A stretch of DNA of 64,000 bases from JAXGTD01 sp040775095. GTDB taxonomy: Bacteria > Pseudomonadota > Gammaproteobacteria > Chromatiales > Chromatiaceae. The first letter of the stretch is position 1. Each line of letters starts with the position of its first letter. The DNA is taken from assembly GCA_040775095.1 (NCBI GenBank), contig JAXGTD010000003.1, positions 29,722-93,721 on the forward strand, given 5' to 3'. The notes below the pieces were generated by a model, which was not told the origin of the DNA, did no database searches, and was given only the letters and a program-made list of their open reading frames with translations. The translations under genes and the position numbers were made by a program. Positions 27,675-37,180 of this stretch are shown here, piece by piece.

Positions 27675-28286
27675 TCACAGCTCGATACCGCGCTGCGCCT
27701 GCACGCCAGCGTCGAAGGCGTGTTTGATCACCCGCATCTCGGTGACCGTGTCCGCGACGTCGATCAGCGCCGGCGGTGCTGCGCGACCGGTCACCACCAC
27801 ATGCTGCCCCGCGGGACGCGCCAGCAGCGCGTCGAGGACCTCATCGAGGGGCAGCAGGCCGAGCTTGAGCACGATGTTGAGCTCGTCGAGCACGAGCAGG
27901 TCGCAGCCGGGATCGGCCAGGTAGACCCTGGCCTGCTCCCAGGCGCGGCGGGCCGTGCGCTTGTCTTGCTCCCTGTCCTGCGTGTCCCAGGTGAAGCCAT
28001 CGCCCATGACGTGGTAGCTCACCTCCGGGAAACGGCGGAAGAACGTCTCTTCCCCGGTGGAGAAGCTCCCCTTGATGAACTGGATCACGGCGACCCGCAG
28101 ATCATGGCCCAGCGCCCGCGCAACCATGCCGAAGGCCGACGAGCTCTTGCCCTTGCCGTTGCCGGTCAGGACCAGCAGCACGCCACGCTCGGCGGTGGCG
28201 GCCGCGACCCGGGCGTCCACCAGCGCCTTGTGCCGCTGCATACGGCGGCGATGGCGCTCGTCGATGTTCGGATCGGTGTCGCTCAT
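27675..28286 (-). CDS. cobO: Cob(I)alamin adenosyltransferase, CobA/CobO/BtuR type
   Basis: A 203-residue enzyme transferring adenosyl from ATP to reduced corrinoid. It carries TGNGKGKSSSAFG (P-loop about residues 41-53), IQFIKGSF, and DLLVLDELNIVLKLGLL with the Walker B-like Asp-Glu. It is the first enzyme gene after btuB in the operon, 68 bp downstream. Confidence 0.96.
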   Translation of the reverse strand: MSDTDPNIDERHRRRMQRHKALVDARVAAATAERGVLLVLTGNGKGKSSSAFGMVARALGHDLRVAVIQFIKGSFSTGEETFFRRFPEVSYHVMGDGFTWDTQDREQDKRTARRAWEQARVYLADPGCDLLVLDELNIVLKLGLLPLDEVLDALLARPAGQHVVVTGRAAPPALIDVADTVTEMRVIKHAFDAGVQAQRGIEL

Positions 28287-28354
28287 GGGTTTCGAAGACC
28301 TCGATATCGATGGTTGCCGACCTCGCGGTGCCCGGGCCCGGGGCCGCGGCGGGC

Positions 28355-30190
28355 TCAGGGCTCGTAGCGCAGGGTCACGAACAGCGCGCGCCCAGGCTGG
28401 TTATACCAGGCCGCGGTCTCGTATTGTGCATCCAAAAGATTCTCGACCCGCCCTTGGAGGCGCAGGGCATCGGTAAAGGCGTACTCGGCCCGCAGATCCA
28501 GGAGGCTATACCCGTCCAGCTGGACATCGTTGGACAGGTCGTCATAGCGCCGTCCCGACATGAACAGCGTGGCGCCGACGCCAAAGCGGCCAAAGCGACG
28601 GTCGGCATCGATCCGCAGGGTCTGCTCCGGACGGCGGGGCAACAGGTTGCCATTGCTCGGGCCCGACGATGCGTCGCGCGGGTCGAGCAGCGTCAGGTTG
28701 CCGTCCAGGCTCCAGCCGGCGATCTCGGCGGTAGACCAAAGCTCCAGGCCCTGGATCCGGGCCTTGTCGATGTTCTGGGGCGACATCAGCGCGGCGTCGA
28801 AGGCGATCAGGTCGTCGATCTCGGTACGGTAGAGGTTCGCCGACCAGGCGCCCCAGGGCAGATCCCCGGACAGGCCGATCTCCGCACTCCAGGACTGTTC
28901 CGGCCCCAGGTCGGGGTTGCCAAAGCCAGGATAGTAGAGCTCATTGAAGGTGGGGGCCTTGAACGCCGTGCCGTAGCTCAGCGTCAGGCGCATGCCGTTG
29001 CTGAATTGGTAGCCCCAGGCACCGTTTCCGGTCTGGTGGCTGCCAAACTGCTGGTTGTCGTCCTGGCGCAGGCTGAGCTGGAGCTCGTGTGCCCCGAACT
29101 GGCCGATATACTCGCCAAATACACCGACATCGTCGCGCGAATCCTCGGCATAGTCCCGGTCGCTGGCGATCCGATCCTTCTGGTAATCGAGCCCAAGGGT
29201 CAGGAGTTGCCGCGGTGTGACCTGCACATCATTCTGCCAGCTGATCGTGTCGCGGCGGGTGTCGTAGCGATCGAGATGCACACCCTCGAAGCTGACCTCG
29301 GAGTCGTCCCAGCTGCGCCCGACGGACAAGATGCTGGTCCAGCCGGACAATGGGCGCGCGAGCCCGCGTGCACCCAGGACCTGGGTGAGGGTCTGACTCT
29401 CATTGCCCGCATAGATGTCACCGTCGAACTGGACGTCCCCCTCGGAACGCAGATAGTTGGCGTCGAGCTCGAAGGCCTCGGACGCACGCCAACCGGCGCG
29501 GGCCGAGAGGTTGCCGTTCTTGTAGCCGTCCTTGTCCGGCTGATAGACGAAGCAGCCGCCGACGAACGGTTCGCCGTTGCAGGCATTGAAACCCCGTGTC
29601 CGGTCCAGACCCGCGCCGACATCGAACCAGCCCTGCTGATTCCCGCCCGAAAGCCCAATGCTGGCCGTCACGGACTGGTAGGTCCCGGCCCCCGCGCTCA
29701 CCCGGGGCGTCAGCGCACCGCCTTGCCCCTTGCGCGTGAAGATCTGAATCACGCCCCCGATCGCCTCGGACCCGTACAGACTCGAACGCGGACCACGTAC
29801 CACCTCCACGCGCTCGATCTGATCGACCGGGATATTCTGCCAAGGCGTCGTGCCCAACGTCGCCGAGCCGATCTTGACGCCGTCGATGAGCACCAGGACG
29901 TGGTCCGAGTTGCTGCCGCGCAGGAACACCGAGGACGACTGCCCGCGCCCGCCGGAATTGTCCACCGCCACGCCAGGCAGTCCGCGCAGGATGTCGGACA
30001 TGGTCAGCGACTGGCGCCGCTCGATCTCGGCGCGGCCGATCACCGTTACCGAGGCCAGCGTCTCACCCGCGGTCTCCGGGGTGCGCGTGGCGGTAACGAC
30101 CACCGGGGCAACATCGGTGACATCTTCGACCGCACCAAAAGCGGCCATCGGCAGCATCAGCGCCACCGGCCATAGCAAACGCGTCGTCAT
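28355..30190 (-). CDS. btuB: TonB-dependent cobalamin receptor
   Basis: A 611-residue outer-membrane receptor. A signal peptide (LLWPVALMLPMAAFGA) is followed by the TonB box VVVTATRT, the plug (LPGVAVDNSGGRGQSSSVFLRG) and about 22 strands. GGAGGGGA seven bases upstream fixes ATG 30190 over a longer frame to 30370. A cobalamin riboswitch lies directly upstream and downstream genes are B12 enzymes, strong evidence for corrinoid rather than siderophore import. Confidence 0.93.
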   Translation of the reverse strand: MTTRLLWPVALMLPMAAFGAVEDVTDVAPVVVTATRTPETAGETLASVTVIGRAEIERRQSLTMSDILRGLPGVAVDNSGGRGQSSSVFLRGSNSDHVLVLIDGVKIGSATLGTTPWQNIPVDQIERVEVVRGPRSSLYGSEAIGGVIQIFTRKGQGGALTPRVSAGAGTYQSVTASIGLSGGNQQGWFDVGAGLDRTRGFNACNGEPFVGGCFVYQPDKDGYKNGNLSARAGWRASEAFELDANYLRSEGDVQFDGDIYAGNESQTLTQVLGARGLARPLSGWTSILSVGRSWDDSEVSFEGVHLDRYDTRRDTISWQNDVQVTPRQLLTLGLDYQKDRIASDRDYAEDSRDDVGVFGEYIGQFGAHELQLSLRQDDNQQFGSHQTGNGAWGYQFSNGMRLTLSYGTAFKAPTFNELYYPGFGNPDLGPEQSWSAEIGLSGDLPWGAWSANLYRTEIDDLIAFDAALMSPQNIDKARIQGLELWSTAEIAGWSLDGNLTLLDPRDASSGPSNGNLLPRRPEQTLRIDADRRFGRFGVGATLFMSGRRYDDLSNDVQLDGYSLLDLRAEYAFTDALRLQGRVENLLDAQYETAAWYNQPGRALFVTLRYEP

Positions 30191-30324
30191 GCGCTCCCCT
30201 CCGATCCCTCGCTCACCCGCGGGGGACATGTGTGGACAGCGGCGAAGAGGGTCGAAGAGGCGAACGACGAATCGGGAAGACGGCGCCGCAACCCCGACGC
30301 CGCCCTCCGCGGCACCGTGATGTT

Positions 30325-30525
30325 GCGTCAGGCCGGTCTCCGGGCTCGCGAGTGGGATGGATCCCGCCACGGCGCCTTCCCATGATCCGTCAGGGGGACC
30401 ACAGTGGCCGATGCCGCGGCTCTACTCGCCTACCGTTGCGGGGGCAGCGCCGGCATGGCGGACTCGAGCGTTCCGCGGGACCGGCTTCCCGTTTCACCCC
30501 GATACCGGCCGTGGACGGCCGCTGT
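30325..30525 (-). promoter_or_regulatory. Cobalamin riboswitch upstream of btuB
   Basis: On the minus strand the order of conserved parts is GGTGAAACGGGAAGCCGGT (about 30484-30500), GCTGCCCCCGCAACGGTA (about 30431-30448), GCCACTG (near 30404), GGCATGGG/ATGGGAAGGCG (near 30380) and the B12 box GAGCCCGGAGACCGGCC (30331-30347). This is the adenosylcobalamin aptamer. It lies 135 bp before the btuB start and should repress btuB and the cob genes when B12 is plentiful. Confidence 0.93.
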
Positions 30526-30844
30526 CGGGACACCTGTCGCAAAGCCGCGCAAGGTTAGCGGCTCACCCCCGCGGGCGTCAACGTCCGTGGCGTCTCGATG
30601 GCCCGCGGCGGCGATGCGAAGACCCGATGCAAGCCCAATCCCCGATGCTCTGGCGCGAGCGGCCTCTCGGGGATCGATGACAGCCCCGGCGCCCCGGGTG
30701 ACGGAAACGCGGGAACGCGGCCACGGCGGTGTCGGTCGCACCCGGGCCGATCGCGGGATCGCGGGCCATCGCGATCTGGTGGCGGGACAGGGGGCCGGCA
30801 GGCCCAACACGGTCTGGGCCCGCGCGGCCCAGTGGCTCGGCGGC
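30526..30844. other. Intergenic stretch between riboswitch and dapB
   Basis: About 320 bp, with the dapB 3' end on the right. It must hold the btuB operon promoter on the minus strand. The open frames crossing it are Arg/Pro-rich shadows. I could not identify convincing promoter boxes. Confidence 0.4.
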
Positions 30845-31660
30845 TCAGACCACGCGCAGCCCGAGGACGTCCTGCATGTCGAACAGTCCGCGCTCCTGCG
30901 TGACGATCCAACGCGCGGCGCGGGCGGCGCCGCGCGCAAAGGTCATCCGGCTGGTGGCCTTGTGGGCGATCTCCACGCGCTCCCCATCGGCCGCGAACCA
31001 GACACTGTGCTCGCCGACCGTGTCACCGGCACGGATGGTCTCGAAACCGATGCTGCGCCGATCCCGCGCGCCGGTATGACCCTGGCGGCCATAGACCGCG
31101 ACCTGATCGAGGTCCCGACCCAACGCGGCAGCAACCACTTCGCCCATGCGCAACGCGGTCCCGGAAGGGGCATCGACCTTGTTGCGGTGGTGGGCCTCGA
31201 TGATCTCGATGTCGACCTCGTCGCCCATGACCTTCGCCGCCAGCTCCAGGAGATTGAAGCAGAGATTGACGCCGACGCTCATATTGGGGGCACAGACCAG
31301 CGCGATGTCGATGGCGGCCTCGCTGATCGACTCGCGCTGGTCCGGGCTCAGGCCCGTGGTGCCGATGACCATGCGACGGCCGGCGTCCCGGCACAGCTCA
31401 ACGTGGTGGACGCTCGCCTTGGGCGTCGTGAAATCGACCAGCACATCGAAATCGGCCAATACCTCGTCCAGGTCGGGACGGATCGGCGCGCCCATGTGGC
31501 CGATACCCGCCAGCTCGCCCGCATCGACACCAACCAACCCACTCCCCTCGAGCTCGGTGGCGGCGCTCAGGCGCAGGCCTTCGGTCTCGTGCACCGCGTG
31601 AATCAGCGTACGCCCCATGCGTCCGCCCGCGCCGGCGACGGCGACTCGGATATCTGCCAT
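30845..31660 (-). CDS. dapB: 4-hydroxy-tetrahydrodipicolinate reductase
   Basis: A 271-residue enzyme of lysine/diaminopimelate synthesis. The dinucleotide site is VAVAGAGGRMGRTL (residues 6-19), the substrate-binding EAHHRNKVDAPSGTAL is present, and IGTTGL is in place. The order dnaK-dnaJ-dapB is common in gammaproteobacteria. ATG 31660 was chosen over 31702, where the lead lacks similarity. Confidence 0.96.
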   Translation of the reverse strand: MADIRVAVAGAGGRMGRTLIHAVHETEGLRLSAATELEGSGLVGVDAGELAGIGHMGAPIRPDLDEVLADFDVLVDFTTPKASVHHVELCRDAGRRMVIGTTGLSPDQRESISEAAIDIALVCAPNMSVGVNLCFNLLELAAKVMGDEVDIEIIEAHHRNKVDAPSGTALRMGEVVAAALGRDLDQVAVYGRQGHTGARDRRSIGFETIRAGDTVGEHSVWFAADGERVEIAHKATSRMTFARGAARAARWIVTQERGLFDMQDVLGLRVV

Positions 31661-31774
31661 CGTTCTGTCTCCAGGATGGGTTTTTGTAGGAGCCACTACC
31701 ATACGACACCCGCGCGGCCGGCGCGCGGCGGGCTGTCGAGCGCGGGGCCGTGGGCGGTTGCCGCAATCGTCGGG

Positions 31775-32908
31775 TCAGAGACCCATCTTCTCAAAGAAGC
31801 TCTTGACACCATCGAGCCATGAGCTCGAGTGCGGGCTGTGGTGCTTTCCGCCGGCGCAGACACTTTCGTCGAACTCGCACAGCAGCTCCCTCTGTCGATC
31901 GGTGAGATTCACCGGCGTCTCCACCAGCACACGGCAGATCAGATCCCCGACCGGGCCACCACGGACCGGCTTGACGCCCTTGGCACGCATGCGAAACATC
32001 TTGCCGGTCTGGGTACCCGCGGGGATCTTGAGAACGACCTTGCCATCGAGCGTCGGCACCTGCAGCTCACCACCGAGGGCGGCCGTGACGAAGCTGATCG
32101 GGACCTCGCAGTACAGATCGTTGTCTTCACGCTTGAAGATCGGGTGCTCGAGCACATTGACCTGGACGTAGAGGTCGCCACCCGGACCGCCGTGCTCGCC
32201 GCGCTCTCCCTCACCCGCCAGCCTGATGCGATCGCCGGTGTCGACCCCCGCCGGCACCTTGACCGATAGCGTCTTCTCCTCCTTGAGGCGGCCGACGCCG
32301 CGGCAATGACCGCAGGCCTCCTCGATCACCTTGCCCCTGCCGCGGCACTGCGGACAGGTCTGCTGGATCGAGAAAAATCCCTGTTGCATCCGCACCTGCC
32401 CGGCGCCATGGCAGGTTGGACAGTCCTTTGGCTTGGTACCGGGCTTGGCACCGCTGCCACCGCAGTGGTGGCACTCGACCATGGTCGGGATCCGGATCTT
32501 CACGTCCTTGCCCGCCACCGCCTCCTCGAGGGTCAGGGAGAGGTCGTAGCGCAGGTCCGCGCCGCGATAGCCGCGCCGACCGCCGCCGGCCCGGCCACCG
32601 AAGATGTCACCAAAGACGTCGCCGAAGATATCGGAGAAGTTGCCGCCAGCGAAGTCCCCGGCCCCGCCGAAGCCGCCCTGCCCACTGACGCCGGCGTGAC
32701 CGAACTGGTCGTACGCGGAGCGCTTGCGCGGGTCCACCAGCACATCGTGCGCCTCCTTGGCCTCTTTAAACTTCGCCAAGGCATCGGCGTCGTCCGGGTT
32801 GCGATCGGGATGGTACTTCATCGCCAACCGGCGAAACGCCTTTTTGATGTCCTGCTCGCTGGCGTTGCGGCTAAGACCGAGGACATCGTAGTAATCGGAT
32901 TGGGACAT
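31775..32908 (-). CDS. dnaJ: Chaperone DnaJ (Hsp40)
   Basis: A 377-residue co-chaperone with the J domain (HPD at residues about 33-35), a Gly/Phe-rich segment (about 75-115) and four CxxCxGxG zinc repeats (CHHCGGSG, CPTCHGAG, CPQCRGRG, CGHCRGVG). The C-terminal substrate-binding domain follows. The leader has no Shine-Dalgarno; instead two ATCGACC copies abut the ATG. It stimulates DnaK ATPase. It is 121 bp downstream of dnaK. Confidence 0.97.
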   Translation of the reverse strand: MSQSDYYDVLGLSRNASEQDIKKAFRRLAMKYHPDRNPDDADALAKFKEAKEAHDVLVDPRKRSAYDQFGHAGVSGQGGFGGAGDFAGGNFSDIFGDVFGDIFGGRAGGGRRGYRGADLRYDLSLTLEEAVAGKDVKIRIPTMVECHHCGGSGAKPGTKPKDCPTCHGAGQVRMQQGFFSIQQTCPQCRGRGKVIEEACGHCRGVGRLKEEKTLSVKVPAGVDTGDRIRLAGEGERGEHGGPGGDLYVQVNVLEHPIFKREDNDLYCEVPISFVTAALGGELQVPTLDGKVVLKIPAGTQTGKMFRMRAKGVKPVRGGPVGDLICRVLVETPVNLTDRQRELLCEFDESVCAGGKHHSPHSSSWLDGVKSFFEKMGL

Positions 32909-33029
32909 GGTCGATGGTCGATGGCAGATAGTCATTCAAGGGGTTGCGAATCGGCGATCAGCGGAAACGAAACGGCGCGTGGGCCTCGGCCCACACGCCA
33001 TTGCTCACCGATCACGGGTCACGAGACCC

Positions 33030-34979
33030 CTACTTCTTGTCGTCCTTGACCTCCTCGAATTCGGCGTCGACCACATCGTCGGCCGAGCCCTTGGCGCCGC
33101 CAGCCTCGCCCGCGCCAGCCGGACCCGCCCCGGGGGCACCCGGATTGCCCCCCTCGGACTGCTGGGCATAAAGGCGCTCGGCCATCTTGGAGGAGGCCTC
33201 GCCCAACGCCTTGGTCATCGACTCGATACGATCCTTGTCCTCACCCTTCATCGCCTCCTCCAGATCCTTGATGGCGGCCTCGATGCGATCCTTCTCGCCG
33301 GGCTCGAGCTTCTCGTCGCCGATGCTCTCCATGGACTTGCGCGTGGCGTGGATCATGGTGTCGGCCTGATTGCGCGTGGCGACCAGCTCGTGGAACCGGC
33401 GGTCATCCTCGGCGTGCGCCTCGGCGTCCTTGACCATCCGATCGACCTCTTCATCCGAAAGCCCGGAGCTGGCCTTGATCACGATCGACTGCTCCTTCCC
33501 GGTCGCCTTGTCCTTGGCCGAGACGTGCAGGATGCCATTGGCATCGATATCGAACTTGACCTCGATCTGCGGCACACCGCGCGGTGCCGGGGGGATGTCC
33601 GACAGGTCGAAGCGGCCGAGCGACTTGTTGTCGCCGGCACGCTCGCGCTCACCCTGGAGCACATGCACGGTGACCGCGGTCTGGTTGTCGTCGGCGGTCG
33701 AGAACACCTGTTGCGCCGAGGTCGGGATGGTGGTGTTCTTCTCGATCAGCTTGGTCATGATGCCACCCAGGGTCTCGATGCCCAGTGACAGCGGGGTCAC
33801 GTCGAGCAGCAGTACGTCCTTGACGTGGCCGCCAAGCACACCACCCTGGATCGCCGCGCCGATGGCGACCGCCTCGTCCGGGTTCACATCCTTGCGCGGG
33901 GGCTTACCGAAGAACGCCTCGGCCTTCTGCTGCACCTTGGGCATGCGCGTCTGGCCCCCGACGAGGATGATCTCGTCGATCTCACTGGCGGTGACGCCGG
34001 CATCCTTCATCGCGATACGGCACGGCTCGATGGTCCTGTCCACCAGCTCCTCGACCAGCGCCTCGAGCTTCGCCCGGGTCAGCTTCACGTTGAGGTGCTT
34101 CGGACCGTTCTGGTCCGCGGTGATATAGGGCAGATTGATGTCGGTCTGCTGGCTCGAGCTAAGCTCGATCTTCGCCTTCTCGGCGGCCTCCTTCAGCCGT
34201 TGGAGCGCCAGCGGATCGTTATGCAGATCCACCCCCTGGGACTTTTTGAACTCCGCGGCCAGGAACTCGATGATCCGCAGGTCGAAGTCCTCACCGCCCA
34301 GGAAGGTGTCGCCATTGGTGGACAACACCTCGAACTGGTGCTCGCCCTCGATCTCGGCGATCTCGATGATGGAGATATCGAAGGTGCCACCACCAAGGTC
34401 GTAGACCGCGATCTTCTGGTCACCGCGGCGCTTGTCCATCCCATAGGCCAGCGCCGCGGCGGTCGGCTCGTTGATGATGCGCTTGACCTCCAGACCGGCA
34501 ATGCGGCCCGCGTCCTTGGTCGCCTGACGCTGCGAGTCGTTGAAGTACGCGGGCACCGTGATCACGGCCTCGGTCACCGGCTCACCCAGGTAGTCCTCCG
34601 CGGTCTTCTTCATCTTCTGAAGGACCTTGGCCGAGATCTCCGGCGGCGCCATCTTCTTGCCGCTGACGTCGACCCAGGCATCGCCATTGTCGGCCCGCAC
34701 GATGTTGTACGGGACCATGTCCTTATCCTTGCTCACCACGCTGTCGTCATAGCGGCGCCCGATCAGGCGCTTGATCGCGAACAGCGTGTTGGACGGATTG
34801 GTTACGGCCTGACGCTTTGCGGACTGGCCAACGAGCACCTCACCATCGCTCGTGTACGCGACGATACTCGGCGTGGTGCGATCGCCCTCGGCGTTTTCAA
34901 TCACCTTTGCCTTATCGCCCTCCATGACGGCGACGCAGGAGTTGGTGGTGCCCAGATCGATGCCGATGATCTTTCCCAT
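33030..34979 (-). CDS. dnaK: Chaperone DnaK (Hsp70)
   Basis: A 649-residue ATP-dependent chaperone. The ATPase domain starts GIDLGTTNSCVAVMEG, with YDLGGGTFD and VGGQTRMP motifs. The linker VLLLDVTPLSLG separates the substrate domain, and the tail ends in an acidic EEVKDDKK. A sigma-32-like promoter lies 81-109 bp upstream. Partners GrpE and DnaJ flank it. Confidence 0.98.
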   Translation of the reverse strand: MGKIIGIDLGTTNSCVAVMEGDKAKVIENAEGDRTTPSIVAYTSDGEVLVGQSAKRQAVTNPSNTLFAIKRLIGRRYDDSVVSKDKDMVPYNIVRADNGDAWVDVSGKKMAPPEISAKVLQKMKKTAEDYLGEPVTEAVITVPAYFNDSQRQATKDAGRIAGLEVKRIINEPTAAALAYGMDKRRGDQKIAVYDLGGGTFDISIIEIAEIEGEHQFEVLSTNGDTFLGGEDFDLRIIEFLAAEFKKSQGVDLHNDPLALQRLKEAAEKAKIELSSSQQTDINLPYITADQNGPKHLNVKLTRAKLEALVEELVDRTIEPCRIAMKDAGVTASEIDEIILVGGQTRMPKVQQKAEAFFGKPPRKDVNPDEAVAIGAAIQGGVLGGHVKDVLLLDVTPLSLGIETLGGIMTKLIEKNTTIPTSAQQVFSTADDNQTAVTVHVLQGERERAGDNKSLGRFDLSDIPPAPRGVPQIEVKFDIDANGILHVSAKDKATGKEQSIVIKASSGLSDEEVDRMVKDAEAHAEDDRRFHELVATRNQADTMIHATRKSMESIGDEKLEPGEKDRIEAAIKDLEEAMKGEDKDRIESMTKALGEASSKMAERLYAQQSEGGNPGAPGAGPAGAGEAGGAKGSADDVVDAEFEEVKDDKK

Positions 34980-35059
34980 GTGTCTTCTCCGGATTGAATT
35001 CGTTGTGAGTCGGATCGCTGCCGATTACCGGTCGATTCGCCCGTCTTGATTGCCCGATC

Positions 35060-35088
35060 AGTTGGGGCAAAACCTTGTGCTTCTCAAG
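35060..35088 (-). promoter_or_regulatory. Sigma-32-type heat-shock promoter of dnaK
   Basis: On the minus strand CTTGAGA (35082-35088) is followed after 14 bases by CCCCAACT (35060-35067). The E. coli sigma-32 consensus is CTTGAAA, spacer 13-15, CCCCATNT, so the match is good. The expected start site is near 35052, giving a leader of about 73 bases before dnaK. Confidence 0.7.
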
Positions 35089-35135
35089 CCTAATGATCGC
35101 TTGCGGCGCGACCCGCGGCGCCGGTCCACGGCTCG

Positions 35136-35717
35136 CTAGCCGGCCGGGCGTTGCGAGACCATGACCAGCGCCGGTCGCACCAGCCGACCATTGAGCAGAT
35201 AGCCGCTCTGAATCACCGTGACCACCGTGTTGGCGGGGACATCCTCGCGCGGCTGCATCGACATGGCCTGGTGGCGCTCGGGATTAAACGGCTCACCCTC
35301 GGGGTCGATCCGCTCGACGCCGAACTTGCTCATCACATCACCGAGGAGCTTGAGCGTCAGCTCGGTGCCCTCGCGCAGCTTCTCCAGGTCCGCATCCGCA
35401 TCCTGGGCCGCCGCCTGGCCCAGCTCCAGGCTGTCGCGCACCGGCAAGAGCCCCTTCACGAAGCCCTCCAGCGCAAACTTGTGGGCGTTCTCGAGCTCCT
35501 TGGCGTGGCGCCGCCCCATGTTCTCGATCTCCGCGCGGGCACGCAGCAGCTGATCGTGGGTCTGGTCCGCTCGCGAGCGGGCGTCCTCGAGCAGCATGTG
35601 CAGCTGCGTCGCATCGGGCTGGGCGGCAGCGTCAACCGTGCCGTCAGCGCTGATCCCCGCGCCCGCCTCGGCATCCCCCGTCTCGGGTGCCTCGTCTTCG
35701 TGTTGGTCCTTGGTCAT
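35136..35717 (-). CDS. grpE: Nucleotide exchange factor GrpE
   Basis: A 193-residue DnaK cofactor. Acidic N-terminus, long helix (about 45-90; LLEDARSRADQTHDQLLRARAEIENMGRR) and the C-terminal beta domain ending VVTVIQSGYLLNGRLVRPALVMVS. ATG 35717 has AGAGGC about six bases before it. It lies between hrcA and dnaK as in hrcA-grpE-dnaK-dnaJ operons. Confidence 0.97.
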   Translation of the reverse strand: MTKDQHEDEAPETGDAEAGAGISADGTVDAAAQPDATQLHMLLEDARSRADQTHDQLLRARAEIENMGRRHAKELENAHKFALEGFVKGLLPVRDSLELGQAAAQDADADLEKLREGTELTLKLLGDVMSKFGVERIDPEGEPFNPERHQAMSMQPREDVPANTVVTVIQSGYLLNGRLVRPALVMVSQRPAG

Positions 35718-35805
35718 AGTCTGCCTCTTCGGGACCGCTCGCGCCCATCGCCCGTGCCGTTCTCGCAATGGTTCGACGGCGTCTGCGGCCGTTGCCGTTT
35801 CTTGG

Positions 35806-36861
35806 TTACTGTTGTCTCAGTGCCGCCGCCAGCAGCCTCGCGGTGACATCGACGACAGGAATCACGCGCTGGTAGTCCATCCGCGTGGGCCCAATCACCC
35901 CGAGCACCCCGAGCACCTCGTCTTCGACCCGGTAGGTCGCGGTGACCAGGCTGCAGTCGCCGAGCAGCTCGTAGCCTGACTCGTCGCCAATGAAGATCTG
36001 AATGCCATCGGCCTCGATGCAGCGGTCGAGCAGATGCAGGATCTCGCGCTTCTCGGTGAAGGCCTGAAACAGCGCCTTCAGCCGATCCATGCTGGTGAGC
36101 TCGTTGAACTCCATTAGATTGGTCTGTCCGGACATCAGGTAATCGTCCTTGTGCTCGGCTGCCGCGACGACCCGCTGGGCCATCTCCACCGCCCGGAGCA
36201 TCAGCTGATCCACGTGCCGATGGGTACGCTGCAGATCGTCCACCAGCCGCTGGCGTACCTCGCGCATGTCCCGGCCGGTGAACAGCTCGGTCAGGAAGTT
36301 TGACGCCCGGATCAGCTGCGACGGGCTGTAGGCCCGCTCGGTAACGATGATCCGGTTGTGCACCTCACCCTCGCCGGTGACCAGGATGGCCAGCACCTTG
36401 GTCCCGGACAGGGGCAGGAACTCGATCTGCCGAAAGACCTCGCGTTCGTGTCTGGGCAACATCACGACACCGGCCAGGTGCGTGACACCCGACAACATGC
36501 GCGAGGCCGTCTCGATCAGTGTCGCCGAGTCACTGCTGCCGGCAAATTCCGAGCGCAGTGCGTCCACGTCACGCTCATCCAGCGGCCGAATGGTCAGCAG
36601 GCTGTCGACGAACAGCCGATACCCCAACACCGTCGGTACCCGCCCGGCCGAGGTGTGCGGCGATACAACCAGCCCCAGATCCTCGAGGTCCGCCATCACG
36701 TTGCGCACGGTTGCCGGGCTGAGATCCAGCCCGGTGTCCTTCGCCAGCGTGCGCGACCCGACCGGTTGCCCGTCGCGGATATAGCGCTCGATCAGCGCCT
36801 TGAGGAAGTGCATCGCCCGCTCGCTGATCTGGGGCGCGCCTTGCGACTGCTGAGAATGCAT
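35806..36861 (-). CDS. hrcA: Heat-inducible transcription repressor HrcA
   Basis: A 351-residue repressor with an N-terminal winged helix (LIERYIRDGQPVGSRTLAK and ATVRNVMADLEDLGLV) and the C-terminal GAF-like and insert domains (IGPTRMDYQRVIPVVD). It binds CIRCE and is inactivated when misfolded protein takes up GroEL. ATG 36861 is used; the open frame extends upstream with no family match. A perfect CIRCE lies 57-83 bp upstream, so HrcA represses itself. Confidence 0.97.
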   Translation of the reverse strand: MHSQQSQGAPQISERAMHFLKALIERYIRDGQPVGSRTLAKDTGLDLSPATVRNVMADLEDLGLVVSPHTSAGRVPTVLGYRLFVDSLLTIRPLDERDVDALRSEFAGSSDSATLIETASRMLSGVTHLAGVVMLPRHEREVFRQIEFLPLSGTKVLAILVTGEGEVHNRIIVTERAYSPSQLIRASNFLTELFTGRDMREVRQRLVDDLQRTHRHVDQLMLRAVEMAQRVVAAAEHKDDYLMSGQTNLMEFNELTSMDRLKALFQAFTEKREILHLLDRCIEADGIQIFIGDESGYELLGDCSLVTATYRVEDEVLGVLGVIGPTRMDYQRVIPVVDVTARLLAAALRQQ

Positions 36862-36917
36862 GGTGCCGGCCAATGTTGACTGCTGCACAACGATCCGTGA
36901 CGCGATCAGGAACCCTG

Positions 36918-36944
36918 TTAGCACTCTCGTCGAGGGAGTGCTAA
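36918..36944 (-). promoter_or_regulatory. CIRCE operator (HrcA binding site)
   Basis: TTAGCACTC, nine spacer bases (36927-36935) and GAGTGCTAA make a perfect palindromic CIRCE. It sits 57-83 bp before the hrcA start, in the leader or promoter of the hrcA-grpE unit. Confidence 0.97.
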
Positions 36945-37180
36945 GACCCGACAATCTATGGATTAGCGCCGCCACTGTCAAGCGCCGCGGGCGTCGGAGT
37001 CCGGGACCGGCGCACGGTATCGCGCCGGGATCGCTGCCCGTGCGGGCCGCCACACGACACCGCCGGGCCCGCACCGCGCGGCCCGTTCCGAGTGCCTGAG
37101 CGTCGCGGGGTCGGATATCGGCCGGCAGCACCGCGCCTTGGTTGGCGCACACCCGGTCGCATGCTAACGTTCGTGTCCGA

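Noticed and set aside
28310..30175. A 621-codon open frame on the plus strand
   Set aside because: Antisense to btuB, which carries a riboswitch, a signal peptide and the receptor motifs.
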